Shown piece after piece: positions 18,942 to 29,706 of a stretch of DNA of 64,000 bases. A program made the position numbers and the translations under genes. Under the pieces are notes generated by a model that worked only from the letters and a program-made list of their open reading frames with translations, did no database searches and had not been told where the DNA came from. Numbering within the stretch: the first letter of the stretch is position 1; every line of letters begins with the position of its first letter. Origin of the DNA: Streptomyces sp. NRRL S-37 (GTDB taxonomy: Bacteria; Actinomycetota; Actinomycetes; Streptomycetales; Streptomycetaceae); NCBI RefSeq assembly GCF_000721605.1, contig NZ_JOIZ01000001.1, positions 124,001-188,000 of the forward strand. The letters run 5' to 3'.

Positions 18942-20044
18942 GGACGAGGCCGAGGGACACGTCCCAGCCCGTCTGGGGGTGCCCCCTCTGGGGGAGTTTG
19001 AGGACGAGGCCGAAGGCCGACCGGGGGTCCGGGGGCAGCGCCCCCGGGGACGGGAAGGGAAGGGGCGGCGGGGGCGACACCACCACGCCCACCGCCCCGC
19101 ACCCTCGCGTACCACCGCCCGACCAGCACCACCGCCCCCGGCAGACTGGCCACCAGACTGAGCACCCCGTAGACGACCGCGACGGTCAGCCCCCGCCCCG
19201 CCCCGAGCCCCGCCGCCCCGAACGCCCACGCGGTGACCCCCTCCCGGGGCCCCCACCCGCCCACGTTCAACGGCAGCCCCATCGCCAGCAACGCCAGCAC
19301 GGCCAGCGGCAGCAGCTCCGCCACGGACGCGTCCGCTCCGGCGACGTCCGCGGCGAGCACGAACATCCCCACGTACCCGGCCAGTACGACGACGGAGGAG
19401 ACAAGCACACCAGGCGCGTTGCGCTGCGAGAACAACCCCTCGCGCGCCTCCGCGAGCAACCCTGAAGCACCCTTCCGCCGCCCCGGCGCCCGGTTCATCC
19501 GCACCGCCAGCACCACCGCACAGGCCCCCAGCACCCCGAGCCCCGCCACCGGCGCGGCCTGCCGCACTTCGTCGAGCACCGGCGACGGCATGCTCACCAG
19601 CACCACCGCCCCCACGGCGAACAGCGCGACCTGCCCGGCGGTCCGCTCCAGCACCACCGCCCGCACCCCCCGCCCCATGTCCCCGGCGCTCTGCCCGTGC
19701 CGCACGGCCCGGTGGACGTCGCCCAGCACACCCCCGGGCAGCGCCGCGTTGAGGAACAGGGCACGGTAGTAATCGGCGACGGCGGCCCCCAGCGACAACC
19801 GGATCCCGATGCCCCGGGCGACCAGCGCCCAGCGCCACGCGCTGAACACGGTGGTCACCAGCCCGATCCCGAGCCCCGCGAGCAGCGTCGGCCCGTCGAT
19901 GCGGCGCAGCCCTTCCATCAGGACCCCTGTGTCGACGCGCCACAGCAGGACCGCGAGGATCACGACACCGCCGAGCGTGCCGAGACGGGTGCGCACGGCA
20001 GGGGTGTTGAGCCGGGCCGGAACACCGCGGAACCGCACGCTCAT
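18800..20044 (-). CDS. Lysylphosphatidylglycerol synthase-type multi-TM membrane protein
   Basis: A 414-aa reading frame whose first 315 residues contain about seven to eight hydrophobic helices, for example VVILAVLLWRVDTGVLMEGL and LLPLAVLALLAMGLPLNVGG. These are typical of the UPF0104/LPG-synthase transmembrane family, which includes lipid flippases. The lysyl-transferase domain is absent. The last 100 or so residues are proline-rich and encoded by a dispersed repeat plus the antisense of the creatininase gene, so the natural C-terminus probably lay near residue 325. The ATG overlaps the methyltransferase stop (ATGA). It could move a lipid-linked intermediate of the cluster across the membrane. 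Confidence 0.8.
   Translation of the reverse strand: MSVRFRGVPARLNTPAVRTRLGTLGGVVILAVLLWRVDTGVLMEGLRRIDGPTLLAGLGIGLVTTVFSAWRWALVARGIGIRLSLGAAVADYYRALFLNAALPGGVLGDVHRAVRHGQSAGDMGRGVRAVVLERTAGQVALFAVGAVVLVSMPSPVLDEVRQAAPVAGLGVLGACAVVLAVRMNRAPGRRKGASGLLAEAREGLFSQRNAPGVLVSSVVVLAGYVGMFVLAADVAGADASVAELLPLAVLALLAMGLPLNVGGWGPREGVTAWAFGAAGLGAGRGLTVAVVYGVLSLVASLPGAVVLVGRWYARVRGGGRGGVAPAAPSLPVPGGAAPGPPVGLRPRPQTPPEGAPPDGLGRVPRPRPQTPPVGPGGDVSSEKYAVNESARLARISLPFSAVPREGRPMTPESV
18930..19047. repeat. Two copies of the GGGGGAGTTTGAGGACGAGG repeat plus hairpin
   Basis: The unit GGGGGAGTTTGAGGACGAGG occurs at 18930 and again at 18990, 60 bp apart, followed by a CCGGGGG-cagcg-CCCCCGG hairpin (about 19027-19045). 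This is a familiar dispersed intergenic repeat of Streptomyces, recognised from memory. It covers the stop codon of the creatininase gene and extends the 3' end of the convergent membrane-protein gene. Confidence 0.75.
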
Positions 20045-21011
20045 GCGGCCCCGTCCACCGGCCGGCACAGCGCGAGCAGATCACTGTGGTGGACGACGAC
20101 CCGCAACTCCCCCGCCGCACACGCCTCCAGCCGCTCGGCCAGATAACCGTCGGCGCGCGACGCCAGTTCCGGCCGCTCCTCCACCGCCGCACCGACCCAT
20201 CCCCGCAGCCACTGCTCGGTCAGCGCGGCCTCCCCGGGACCCAGCCGCCAGGGGCTCGGGGTGATCCGTACCGTCGCACCGTGCTCGGTGAACGCCTCGG
20301 CGGCCACCGTGACCGCGTCCGGCCCGAGCAGCCCGCCCCTTCGCTGATGGGCGTTGAACGCCTCCGTGATCTCCCGGTCCAGCGGGTGCGGCTCGGTCAG
20401 CTCCACCCGTCCGGCCACCGACAACGTCAGCAGGGCCGGGCAGCCGGCTCCCGCGCAGGCGGCGGCGAGGGCACCGACCTCCTCGCGGGTGAGGACGTCG
20501 AGCAGCGCGGACGCCGTCACCAGGGAGGCGCCGGCCAGCGCGTCGGAGGTGAGCCGGGCGACGTCACCGCGCCGGGTCTCGACGGTGACATGGCTGCCGT
20601 CGGCGGCGGAGCGCGGGGAGGCGACGGCGGCGAAGTGCAGCAGGTAGGGGTCGCGGTCGTGCAGGACCCAGTGCTGGGCGCCGTCGAGACGGGGGGCGAG
20701 CCAGCGCCCCATCGAGCCGGTGCCGCAGCCGATGTCGTGGATGACGAGACCGTCCGCCCGGCGCGGCAGGTCGGCGATCCGGATGCGCAGCGGGTCCAGC
20801 AGATCGTACGACCGGGCGGCGGCGTCGGCGGGCTCCCGCAGTTGCAGCCACTCGGGCGCGTAGCGGGCCGGTTCGTCGTCGCCGGTGTCCTTCAGCCGCA
20901 GGGTGGCCCGCTCCCCGGGGCGGGGCGCGGGGCCCGCCCCGGGGATGACCTCCCGGGTGCCGGGCGGGGCCGGGATCGTTCCGCCGTACGGGGTGGTGGT
21001 CGCCTGTTCGG

Positions 21012-21015
<4 letters not shown>
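20041..21015 (-). CDS. SAM-dependent class I methyltransferase
   Basis: A 324-aa protein with the SAM-binding motif LVIHDIGCGTGSMGRWLAP around residue 105, followed by HWVLHDRDPYLLHFAA and SLVTASALLDVLTREEV. The first 60 residues are proline-rich and probably flexible. It sits between the membrane protein and the glycosyltransferase genes with ATGA overlaps on both sides, so it belongs to the same transcript as the PTPS homologue. The acceptor is unknown; a pyrimidine, pterin or sugar intermediate of the cluster is the inference. Confidence 0.86.
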
Positions 21016-22711
<1,696 letters not shown>

Positions 22712-22756
22712 TCAGCGTCCGCCACGTCTTTTCTCAGGTCAGGCGTGCCGGCCTCG

Positions 22757-23734
22757 CTACGGGGTGTCGTAGCGCACGCGGTGGCACAGGGCCGGTGTCT
22801 TTCCGGAGGCGAGGCGAGGCATGACGTCGGGCAGTTCCTCGAAGGCGGACTCGCCGGTGACGAGGGCGTCGAGGGCGGGGTCGGCGAGCAGGTCGAGGGC
22901 GAGGGCCAGCCGGTCGGCGTAGCTGCGGTCGGCGCGGGCCGGGGAGACGGTGCCGACCTGGCTGCTGCGGATGACCAGTCGCCGGGAGTGGAAGGCCTCG
23001 CCCAGCGGGAGACTCACCTTCCGGTCGCCGTACCAGCTCAGTTCGACGACGGTGCCCTCGGGGCGGAGCAGTTCGAGCGCCCGGCTCAGCCCTTGCTCGG
23101 TGGCGCTGGCGTGCACGACCAGGTCGCACCCGCCGAGCGCGTCCCCGGGCAGCGCGAACCCGACGCCGAGCGCCGCCGCGGTCTCGGCGCGCGCCGGGTC
23201 GGCGTCGACGAGTTGCACCCGTACGCCGGGGAACCGTGCCAGCAGCGCGGCCACGGAGCAGCCGACCATCCCACCGCCGACGACGGCTATCCGGTCGCCG
23301 ACCAGTGGCGCGGCGTCCCACAACGCGTTGACGGCGGTCTCCACGGTGCCGGCGAGCACGGCCCGCCCGGCGGGCACCCCGTCGGGCACGGGTGTGACGG
23401 CGCCCGCAGGGACGACGTACCGCGTCTGGTGCGGGTACAGGCAGAACACGGTCCGCCCGACGAGCGCCTCCGGTCCCTCCTCCACCACTCCCACGTTGAG
23501 ATAGCCGTACTTCACGGGGGCCGGGAAGTCGCCCTCCTGGAACGGCGCCCGCATGACGGCGTGCTGGCTCTGCGGCACCCCACCGCGGAAGACGAGCGTC
23601 TCCGTGCCCCTGCTCACCCCGGAGTACAGCGAGCGCACCAGCACCTCGTCCGCGCCGGGGGCGGGCAGGCCGACCTCGCGGATCACCCCTCGCCCAGGCG
23701 AGTCGAGCCAGAACGCACGTGCGGTGCGGTTCAT
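22757..23734 (-). CDS. Zinc-type (MDR superfamily) alcohol dehydrogenase-like protein
   Basis: A 325-aa medium-chain dehydrogenase. The Rossmann motif is [19 protein letters not shown], followed by the cofactor-discriminating [12 protein letters not shown]. The early region [20 protein letters not shown] matches the group of MDR proteins that lack the usual structural-zinc lobe, as in bacteriochlorophyllide-type and archaeal sugar dehydrogenases. The ATG at 23734 has a near-perfect AGGAGGAATTCG site. A gap of about 130 bp separates it from the PTPS gene, and it diverges from the CDP-alcohol phosphotransferase. A redox step in the cluster pathway is inferred. Confidence 0.82.
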   Translation of the reverse strand: MNRTARAFWLDSPGRGVIREVGLPAPGADEVLVRSLYSGVSRGTETLVFRGGVPQSQHAVMRAPFQEGDFPAPVKYGYLNVGVVEEGPEALVGRTVFCLYPHQTRYVVPAGAVTPVPDGVPAGRAVLAGTVETAVNALWDAAPLVGDRIAVVGGGMVGCSVAALLARFPGVRVQLVDADPARAETAAALGVGFALPGDALGGCDLVVHASATEQGLSRALELLRPEGTVVELSWYGDRKVSLPLGEAFHSRRLVIRSSQVGTVSPARADRSYADRLALALDLLADPALDALVTGESAFEELPDVMPRLASGKTPALCHRVRYDTP

Positions 23735-23842
23735 CGAATTCCTCCTGAACGGTCGGGAAGCCGCGCGCGTACCGAGTGGTGCACAGGCCGCGCACAAGGT
23801 AGCGGCGTTGATCGACTCTGTCACACGGCCGGAGGGTGTTCG

Positions 23843-24607
23843 GTGGCCCTGAACAACAGTTACGACGCGAGGCTCGTACAGCAGGAGACCGCCGTGGGGG
23901 CGGGCGTACAGATCCTGTTGCTGGCCCTGATCGGTACGGCGATCGGCATGGGCCCCGCGGGCTGGCTGACCGGCCTCGCGTTCGCGATCGCCACCTGGGC
24001 GGTGCTCTCCCGGGCCCTGCACCGGTCCCGGCCGCGCTCCTTCGGCGCGGCCAACCGGGTCACGCTCGGCCGCGCCACCCTCGTCGGCGGGGTCACCGCG
24101 CTGGTCGCCGACTCCTTCCAGGACTCACCGCCCGTCTCGCTCTTCGTCGGTCTGACCGCCGTGGCCCTGATCCTGGACGGTGTGGACGGCAAGGTGGCCC
24201 GCAGGACGGGGACGTCGACTCCGCTGGGCGCCCGCTTCGACATGGAGGTGGACGCGTTCCTGATTCTGGTGCTGAGTGTGTACGTGTCGATGGCGATGGG
24301 TCCATGGGTGCTCCTCATCGGTGGTATGCGGTACGTCTTCGTGGCCGCCGCGCGTGTCTGGCCCTGGCTGACCGCCCCGCTCCCGCCGAGCACGGCCCGC
24401 AAGACGGTGGCCGCGCTCCAGGGCGTGCTGTTGCTGCTGACCGGGGCGGCTCTGCTGCCGCACGCGGTCAACGTCGGTGTGGTGGTGCTGGCGCTGGGGC
24501 TGCTGGTGTGGTCGTTCGGCCGGGACGTGCTGTGGCTGTGGCGGACGTCCCGGGTGGAGACGGCTCCCGTCGGGGCCGAGGTGCGGCGGGAACTGGTCAC
24601 GAGCTGA
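23843..24607 (+). CDS. CDP-alcohol phosphatidyltransferase family membrane enzyme
   Basis: A 254-aa integral membrane protein with about six hydrophobic helices and the complete CDP-alcohol phosphotransferase motif (DG-xx-AR-x8-G-xxx-D-xxx-D), seen as [20 protein letters not shown] plus the following MEVD. These enzymes displace CMP from a CDP-alcohol with a second alcohol to make phosphodiester-linked lipids. The start is GTG at 23843 behind GGAGGGTGTT. Divergent from the dehydrogenase by about 108 bp, it completes the gene set and suggests that the final product is lipid- or polyol-phosphate-linked. Confidence 0.9.
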   Translation: MALNNSYDARLVQQETAVGAGVQILLLALIGTAIGMGPAGWLTGLAFAIATWAVLSRALHRSRPRSFGAANRVTLGRATLVGGVTALVADSFQDSPPVSLFVGLTAVALILDGVDGKVARRTGTSTPLGARFDMEVDAFLILVLSVYVSMAMGPWVLLIGGMRYVFVAAARVWPWLTAPLPPSTARKTVAALQGVLLLLTGAALLPHAVNVGVVVLALGLLVWSFGRDVLWLWRTSRVETAPVGAEVRRELVTS

Positions 24608-24666
24608 TGGCGGGAACCGGTCACCGGCTGACGGCCGGCACCGGTCACGAGCCGACGGTCGGCCGG
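24595..24666. repeat. 24-bp tandem repeat over the 3' end of the CDP-alcohol transferase gene
   Basis: Three imperfect 24-bp units, each starting GGTCACGAG or GGTCACCGG, lie end to end and include the stop codon. The rest of the 306-bp gap to the next gene holds no gene I can recognise. Confidence 0.7.
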
Positions 24667-24913
24667 GGGTGCGGACCCGGTGTTCCGGGGGCGGGCGCTT
24701 CACGGCGGGGTGCCGCGCGGCCATGACGGTGCGGTGCGGTCCGGTCTGTCCTCCGTGCCGACCGGGTGGCCCGGGCCGGCCGGCTGCCGCCTCGCGTCAC
24801 GGGCGGCAGCCTCGCGCCCAGAGGGGCACCGGTGGCCGAGTCACCGGGCCGGATCTCCAGCACCCCACGGTGTGCCCTCGGAGCCCCGCTCCCCTCACCC
24901 CGCCGCCTGCTCG

Positions 24914-25453
24914 CTACTCGACGCCCGCCGCGTCGAGAAGCCGGACCAGGTCCTTGCGCCCGTAGCCGAGCACACGGGCCCGGTGGATCGCCGCCAGCAT
25001 CAGGTGAGCGGCGATCACCCCCGCATGGCCGTCCCGGTCGGCCCCGTACCACTCGTCCGGCTTCTCGACACCCAGGCTGTTCATCACCAGCCCGTGCTCA
25101 CGGCGGACCTCCGCGACGGTGCCGGCGACCGCGTCCAGCAGCGTCTTCCCCGGACGCTCGCACTCCAGGGCGAAACAACCCCAGTCGACCGGCGCGCACC
25201 CCTCCGGTGGGCGCGCCCTCAGTCCCGCGTACCGCTCGTCCCCGAACCCGGTGTGCCCGAACTCTTCGTGTACCAGGGTGAACCGGTGGAACCCCGGCGG
25301 GACAGGAGGCGGTGGCGGTGTGTACGCCCACCCCGCGTCCTCGTACAACTGCCGCTTCACCTCCTCCTCTTCGGTGTGTGTCACGGTGAAGCCGGTGGCC
25401 TCGTTCCGCCCGGTCGTCGTGCCGTCGGGGTTGCGGTGGAGATGCAGGCTCAT
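24914..25453 (-). CDS. Hypothetical protein
   Basis: A 179-aa soluble protein beginning MSLHLHRNPDGTTTGRNEAT. It has a PPPPPVPPGFHRFTLVHEEF segment and a final helical part HAGVIAAHLMLAAIHRARVL. I do not recognise a family and see no signal peptide, membrane segment or catalytic motif. The codon pattern is typical and the ATG at 25453 is the natural start. It diverges from the large binding-protein-like gene with about 260 bp between. Confidence 0.65.
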   Translation of the reverse strand: MSLHLHRNPDGTTTGRNEATGFTVTHTEEEEVKRQLYEDAGWAYTPPPPPVPPGFHRFTLVHEEFGHTGFGDERYAGLRARPPEGCAPVDWGCFALECERPGKTLLDAVAGTVAEVRREHGLVMNSLGVEKPDEWYGADRDGHAGVIAAHLMLAAIHRARVLGYGRKDLVRLLDAAGVE

Positions 25454-25663
25454 GATGTGCTCCGGTCGTCCGTGTCGTGTGAGGGCGGGAGTCGTTCCCG
25501 TCACCGGATCGAACGGACCGCCCGCACCACAGGTGCCCGCATCGCACAGCACCACCCGATCGTGTGACGCCGCCCGCCGACGACGCCACCACCGGCCATG
25601 GCATCACCGCCCCCGGCGGACCGCCGTTGCGCCGGGGGCGGTTGTCAGGGGCGGGAGTTATCC

Positions 25664-25690
25664 TCACAAGGCGCTTGTGACACATGTGTC
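25664..25690. promoter_or_regulatory. Two adjoining palindromes upstream of the 969-aa gene
   Basis: TCACAAG-gcg-CTTGTGA (25664-25680) runs directly into GACACATGTGTC (25679-25690), a perfect 12-bp palindrome. They end 21 bp before the start codon at 25712. This is good placement for a repressor operator or a leader hairpin of that gene. No regulator gene is adjacent. Confidence 0.5.
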
Positions 25691-25711
25691 TTGCGACCAC
25701 GGGGGGTGTCC

Positions 25712-28621
25712 ATGCACGACCGTGACCGGAGTTTCCTTCAGGACTGCCCGGGCAGTCACCCCGGCATGTCGACCGAGGCGGGCATCGACGTCCAGCGACA
25801 GCTGGAGTCCCTGATCCAGGACTTCCGGGCCGGCGATCCCCCGATGCCGGTGATCGTGCTGCACGCCGAGGACCCCGCCGACGACGACCGGGTCATCGAA
25901 CTCGTCGACGAGCTGAGCGAGGGGCAGCAGCGTCACGGCACCCGCCTGGCCGTTGCCCCGACCGAGCCACAACCGGGGGACCTCGATCCCACCGCCCGGG
26001 CCGTGCGGCTCCTGATCGACCTCGGCGACTCCAGGAAGTGGGGCGACCGGTCCGCCTCCTACCGCCCCTACTCCTTCCCCCGCCTCAACCTGGTGCGCGC
26101 CCTCCAGGAGGCCACCGACGACCCGGAGATGCGCGAGCACTGGCCGACCGCCCCCGGCGGCACCCCGGACGGGAACATCCAGCAGGAGCGGGCCCAGACA
26201 CACCTGCTGCGTATCCTGGCCAAGCAGCGCTGGCGCCCCCGCAGACCCACGCGCCGGCACCGGCAGCTCCTGCTCAACGACGTGCAGCAGTTCCTCCCCA
26301 TGGGCGTCCTGGGCGCCTTCACCGCGCTGCTCACCCGCCCCGAGTGGTACATCGCCGTCCTGGCGGGCATCGGGCTGATGGTCCTCCTCGCCGGCCTCAA
26401 CCACGTCCCCGGGCGCGCTCCCCTTTTCCTGTGGCTGCGCAGGGAGAGCCGGTGGTTCCTGACCACGACGTTCCTCCAGTCCGCCGTCCGCCGCCAGTCG
26501 ACCAGCGTGCGGCTGCTGCGGCCCGTCCGCTCCTGGCGTGCCATCGCGGCCCGCGCCTACGACGTCGCCGAGGCCATGCGCGAGGGCGGCCCGTTCCCCC
26601 TCCAGCTGTACGTGCTGGCGCTCTTCGAGGACCTGCGGGACAACCACCGGCGCGGCAGCTGGGACCTGCGGGGATTCAAGCGGACGCGTCCGCCGGTGCT
26701 GTTCCTGCGCCGGGTGGGCAGGGAGAACGGCGGCATAGAGCTGATCAGGGCGGTCAGTGACGTCCGCAGCCGGCGCAGCGAGCTCGACCCGCTGCTGATC
26801 GTGGCGGGCGTGGCGGCGGGTGACACGGCACTGCTCGACCGGGGCGCGGACGCGGATCCTCCGCTCAACCGGCCGCAGCAGCCGCCGGCCCAGCCCTCGC
26901 GTCTTCCGCAGCGGTTGCGGCACTGGTACGACGAATGGGCCGGGAACCTGCGGGCCGATCAGTCGCCGAGCAGGACCAACGCCCTGCCCTGGGTGCTCAG
27001 GATCCCGCTGCCTCCCGGCGAGCTGGTGCAGCTGCGGCAGTCGGACTGGCGGTGCGTCAGGGCGAGACACCGGCCGTCCGTAGCCCGCGTGGTGTGGTCG
27101 GCGCACAGCCTGCTCCTCGTGCTCGCCCTGGTCGTCACCGCGGGCGTCGTCCACGCCCGTGAGCTGCACCGGACGTACTGCTCGGCGGGCCTGCTGACCG
27201 CCGACCGCGACACCGAGCTGCGTCCCGCGCCCGGCGGCGGCACGGAGTGCGTCGGCATAGCCACCGGAGACGTCCGGTTCGGGGCGTACCTGAGCGGTGA
27301 CACCACCGGGGAGGGCAAGCGGCTGCAGGAGCTGGAGAGGCTGGTGCGCGCCGAGAACACCGAGGTCCTGCGCGACCACCCGGGCGACTACGTCACGGTG
27401 GTGTACGCGGGGCCGCTGAGCTCCTCCTCGGTGGATCCGTCCCTGGTCAAGGGTGCCGAGGAGCTGACCGGCGTGTACCTCGCCCAGCGGGTGGTCAACG
27501 AGAACTACACGGTGAAACTGCGGGTGCTGCTCGCCAACGGCGGCTCGGACATGGGGCACCAGCGTGTCACGGCCGACGCGATCGCCGCGTACGCCGACCG
27601 CGACCCGACCGTCGTCGGTGTCGTCGGCTTCGGCCGCGACCTGCAGAGCAGCCCCGACGTCACACGCCGGCTGCACGCGGTGGGGCTGCCCATCGTCTCC
27701 GGCACCAATTCGGCGACCTACCTGCCGAAGGAGTTCTCCAACTGGTTCAGTCTCGCGGCTCCCGACGAGCACCAGGCCGAGGCACTCGGCCTCGTCGCCC
27801 GGCAGCTGCGCTCCCGCGACAGCGCCCCGCACGCCCTGGTGCTGGCCCGCGACACCAAGGAGTCGCAGGACCGTTACACCAGCGAACAGGCGCTGTACGG
27901 CGGGGAGATGCTGAAGCGGGAAGGCTTCCGGATGCTGCCCGCGCGCCGCTACCGGGTGGCGAACGGCAAGCCCGAACTGCGGTCGCACGCGGAGAGCATC
28001 TGCCGGGGCGAGGACGTTCCCTCGGTGATCTACTTCGCCGGACGGGTCGAGGACATCGGGCCGCTGATGACACAGCTGGGTACCGAACCGGGCTGCGCGA
28101 ACAGACAGTTCTCGATCCTCACGGGCGACGACCTGAGCAAGGCCCGGTTCTCCGGCACGGGTGGACGCGACGGCGTGGCCCCGCAGATCACGCTGTACCA
28201 CGCGGCCCTGGCCGAGCTGAAGAAAGCCTCGTCCAGGACCGCCTTCTACGAGGACGCCGCCCACTACCTCCCCTGGCTGGAGGACGGAAAGGCCACGTAC
28301 GACGCCGCCGGCTTCGCGAGCGGGCAGACCGCCCTCTCCCACGACGCCACGCGCGCCCTGTACTGGGCGGCCAGCCTCGGGGACGTGCGCCAGAGCCGCG
28401 CGGCGACCTGGGTCAACCTCAGGAACGTCAGGCTCGACGGAATGGCCACCGGCACCATCGACTTCACCGACGCACCCCTGTACGAGGAGCGCCACGGCCA
28501 CAGCATCGTCCTCAACCGGGTCCGCAGAACCTCGGAGGGCGTCTCACGGACGGAGGTCCTGTGCAGCAGGCCGGCCGGCAGCACCGAGCCGCTCAGTGTG
28601 AAGGAGTGCACCATCGAGTGA
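25712..28621 (+). CDS. Large membrane-anchored protein with periplasmic-binding-protein-like domain
   Basis: A 969-aa protein in three parts. The N-terminal cytoplasmic segment (1-190) begins its globular part at MPVIVLHAEDPADDDRVIEL. Two closely spaced helices lie around residues 193-233, with a second cytoplasmic part to about 460 and another helix around 462-483 (HSLLLVLALVVTAGVVHA). The C-terminal 480 residues then face outside and resemble branched-chain amino acid receptor proteins (GVVGFGRDLQSSPDVTRRLH, LPIVSGTNSATYLP). The layout suggests an external ligand sensor joined to an intracellular domain I cannot name. No transporter genes are near. An internal ATG at 25766 is a weaker alternative start. 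Confidence 0.7.
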   Translation: MHDRDRSFLQDCPGSHPGMSTEAGIDVQRQLESLIQDFRAGDPPMPVIVLHAEDPADDDRVIELVDELSEGQQRHGTRLAVAPTEPQPGDLDPTARAVRLLIDLGDSRKWGDRSASYRPYSFPRLNLVRALQEATDDPEMREHWPTAPGGTPDGNIQQERAQTHLLRILAKQRWRPRRPTRRHRQLLLNDVQQFLPMGVLGAFTALLTRPEWYIAVLAGIGLMVLLAGLNHVPGRAPLFLWLRRESRWFLTTTFLQSAVRRQSTSVRLLRPVRSWRAIAARAYDVAEAMREGGPFPLQLYVLALFEDLRDNHRRGSWDLRGFKRTRPPVLFLRRVGRENGGIELIRAVSDVRSRRSELDPLLIVAGVAAGDTALLDRGADADPPLNRPQQPPAQPSRLPQRLRHWYDEWAGNLRADQSPSRTNALPWVLRIPLPPGELVQLRQSDWRCVRARHRPSVARVVWSAHSLLLVLALVVTAGVVHARELHRTYCSAGLLTADRDTELRPAPGGGTECVGIATGDVRFGAYLSGDTTGEGKRLQELERLVRAENTEVLRDHPGDYVTVVYAGPLSSSSVDPSLVKGAEELTGVYLAQRVVNENYTVKLRVLLANGGSDMGHQRVTADAIAAYADRDPTVVGVVGFGRDLQSSPDVTRRLHAVGLPIVSGTNSATYLPKEFSNWFSLAAPDEHQAEALGLVARQLRSRDSAPHALVLARDTKESQDRYTSEQALYGGEMLKREGFRMLPARRYRVANGKPELRSHAESICRGEDVPSVIYFAGRVEDIGPLMTQLGTEPGCANRQFSILTGDDLSKARFSGTGGRDGVAPQITLYHAALAELKKASSRTAFYEDAAHYLPWLEDGKATYDAAGFASGQTALSHDATRALYWAASLGDVRQSRAATWVNLRNVRLDGMATGTIDFTDAPLYEERHGHSIVLNRVRRTSEGVSRTEVLCSRPAGSTEPLSVKECTIE

Positions 28622-28649
28622 GCGGGCCGACGGTTGTTACGCTCCCGGG

Positions 28650-29249
28650 GTGAGGATTCCAGGACCCGAAGAGATCCGCGCGCTGCACCAGAAGCACGCG
28701 CCCACCACCGAGGCGTTCGAACTCGTCCACACGCACTGCGAGATCGTCTGGAGCGTCGCCGAGCAGCTCATCTCGGCCTCGCGCCTGGACGTCGACGCCG
28801 AACTGGTCCGCGCCGGCTGTCTCCTCCACGACATCGGCGTCTACCGCCTCTACGGCGACGGCGGCCGCCTGGACCACGGGAACTACATCCGTCACGGCCT
28901 GCTCGGCCACGAACTCCTCGCCGGGGAGGGTTTCCCCGAGCCCCTGTGCCGGTTCTGCTCCCACCACACCGGGGTGGGGGTCACGAAGGACGACGTCCTG
29001 CGCCAGGGCCTCCCGATCCCTCCCGCCGACTACCTCGCGGTGACGCGTGAGGAGCGGCTGGTGATGTACGCGGACAAGTTCCACAGCAAGTCCCGTCCGT
29101 CGGCGTTCCTCTCCCCCGACGCGTACGCCGCCCACGTCCGCCGCTTCGGTGAGGAGAAGGTCACCGCGTTCGAGGCCCTGCGCGCGGAGTTCGGCGACCC
29201 GGACCTCGACCGGCCGGTGCCGGAGGGCGGCGCGTCCGTCCGCCCGTGA
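28650..29249 (+). CDS. HD-domain phosphohydrolase
   Basis: A 199-aa protein with HD-domain metal-binding residues in order: VHTHCEIVWSVAE, CLLHDIGVYRL, HGLLGHELL, FCSHHTGVG and the distal aspartate in MYADKFHS. HD proteins hydrolyse nucleotides or other phosphomonoesters; the substrate is not evident. The start is GTG at 28650, 29 bases after the preceding stop, so read-through from the large gene is possible. A clear hairpin follows. Confidence 0.85.
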   Translation: MRIPGPEEIRALHQKHAPTTEAFELVHTHCEIVWSVAEQLISASRLDVDAELVRAGCLLHDIGVYRLYGDGGRLDHGNYIRHGLLGHELLAGEGFPEPLCRFCSHHTGVGVTKDDVLRQGLPIPPADYLAVTREERLVMYADKFHSKSRPSAFLSPDAYAAHVRRFGEEKVTAFEALRAEFGDPDLDRPVPEGGASVRP

Positions 29250-29285
29250 ACACCACCGGACGCCGGCCACACCGGCGTCGCCCTC

Positions 29286-29311
29286 GCCCGTACGCTCACG
29301 CGGCGTACGGG
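29286..29311 (+). terminator. Hairpin terminator after the HD gene
   Basis: CCCGTACGC and its complement GCGTACGGG with a short loop, followed by CTTTCTCC. The remaining gap up to about 29590 holds nothing I can identify. Confidence 0.7.
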
Positions 29312-29596
29312 CTTTCTCCTTCCGCGCGGACGGACACAGCCGACCGGCGCGGCGGCGCGGCCCGTGCGATGTGTGGGCCGCGTGACGGGACCGCGAGTCA
29401 CGTGTGAATCCTTCACGCTTCCGGGTGGCGTTCACCACAGCACCGGAGCAAAGCATCACAGTCGGCGAACGCGGTACACCCCGCTGAATGACCGGGATGA
29501 CGGTGATTCACGTCAATTCGGCACACGGGCAAGCCATGTCGCACACCGACCCCGAAGGCAAACCGCTCCACCCCACCTGCCCTATGATCGTTTAAT

Positions 29597-29621
29597 AGTT
29601 GACTTCATCGCGCTTGCAACT
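29597..29621. promoter_or_regulatory. AT-rich promoter region with AGTTG/CAACT inverted repeat before yceI
   Basis: The sequence around CGTTTAATAGTTGACTTCAT is unusually AT-rich for this DNA. AGTTG at 29597 and CAACT at 29617 form an inverted repeat centred 20 bp apart, overlapping a TTGACT -35 box. A MarR- or TetR-type operator is plausible. It also contains one GTTGAC half-site like those in the island promoters. Confidence 0.45.
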
Positions 29622-29706
29622 CCTCCCTGATGTTTCCCGGTGACCGCGAACACACCCGTCGGTGCGCGTCTCCCCGCGGTGACACGCAGGAAGAAAGGTG
29701 AACCGC

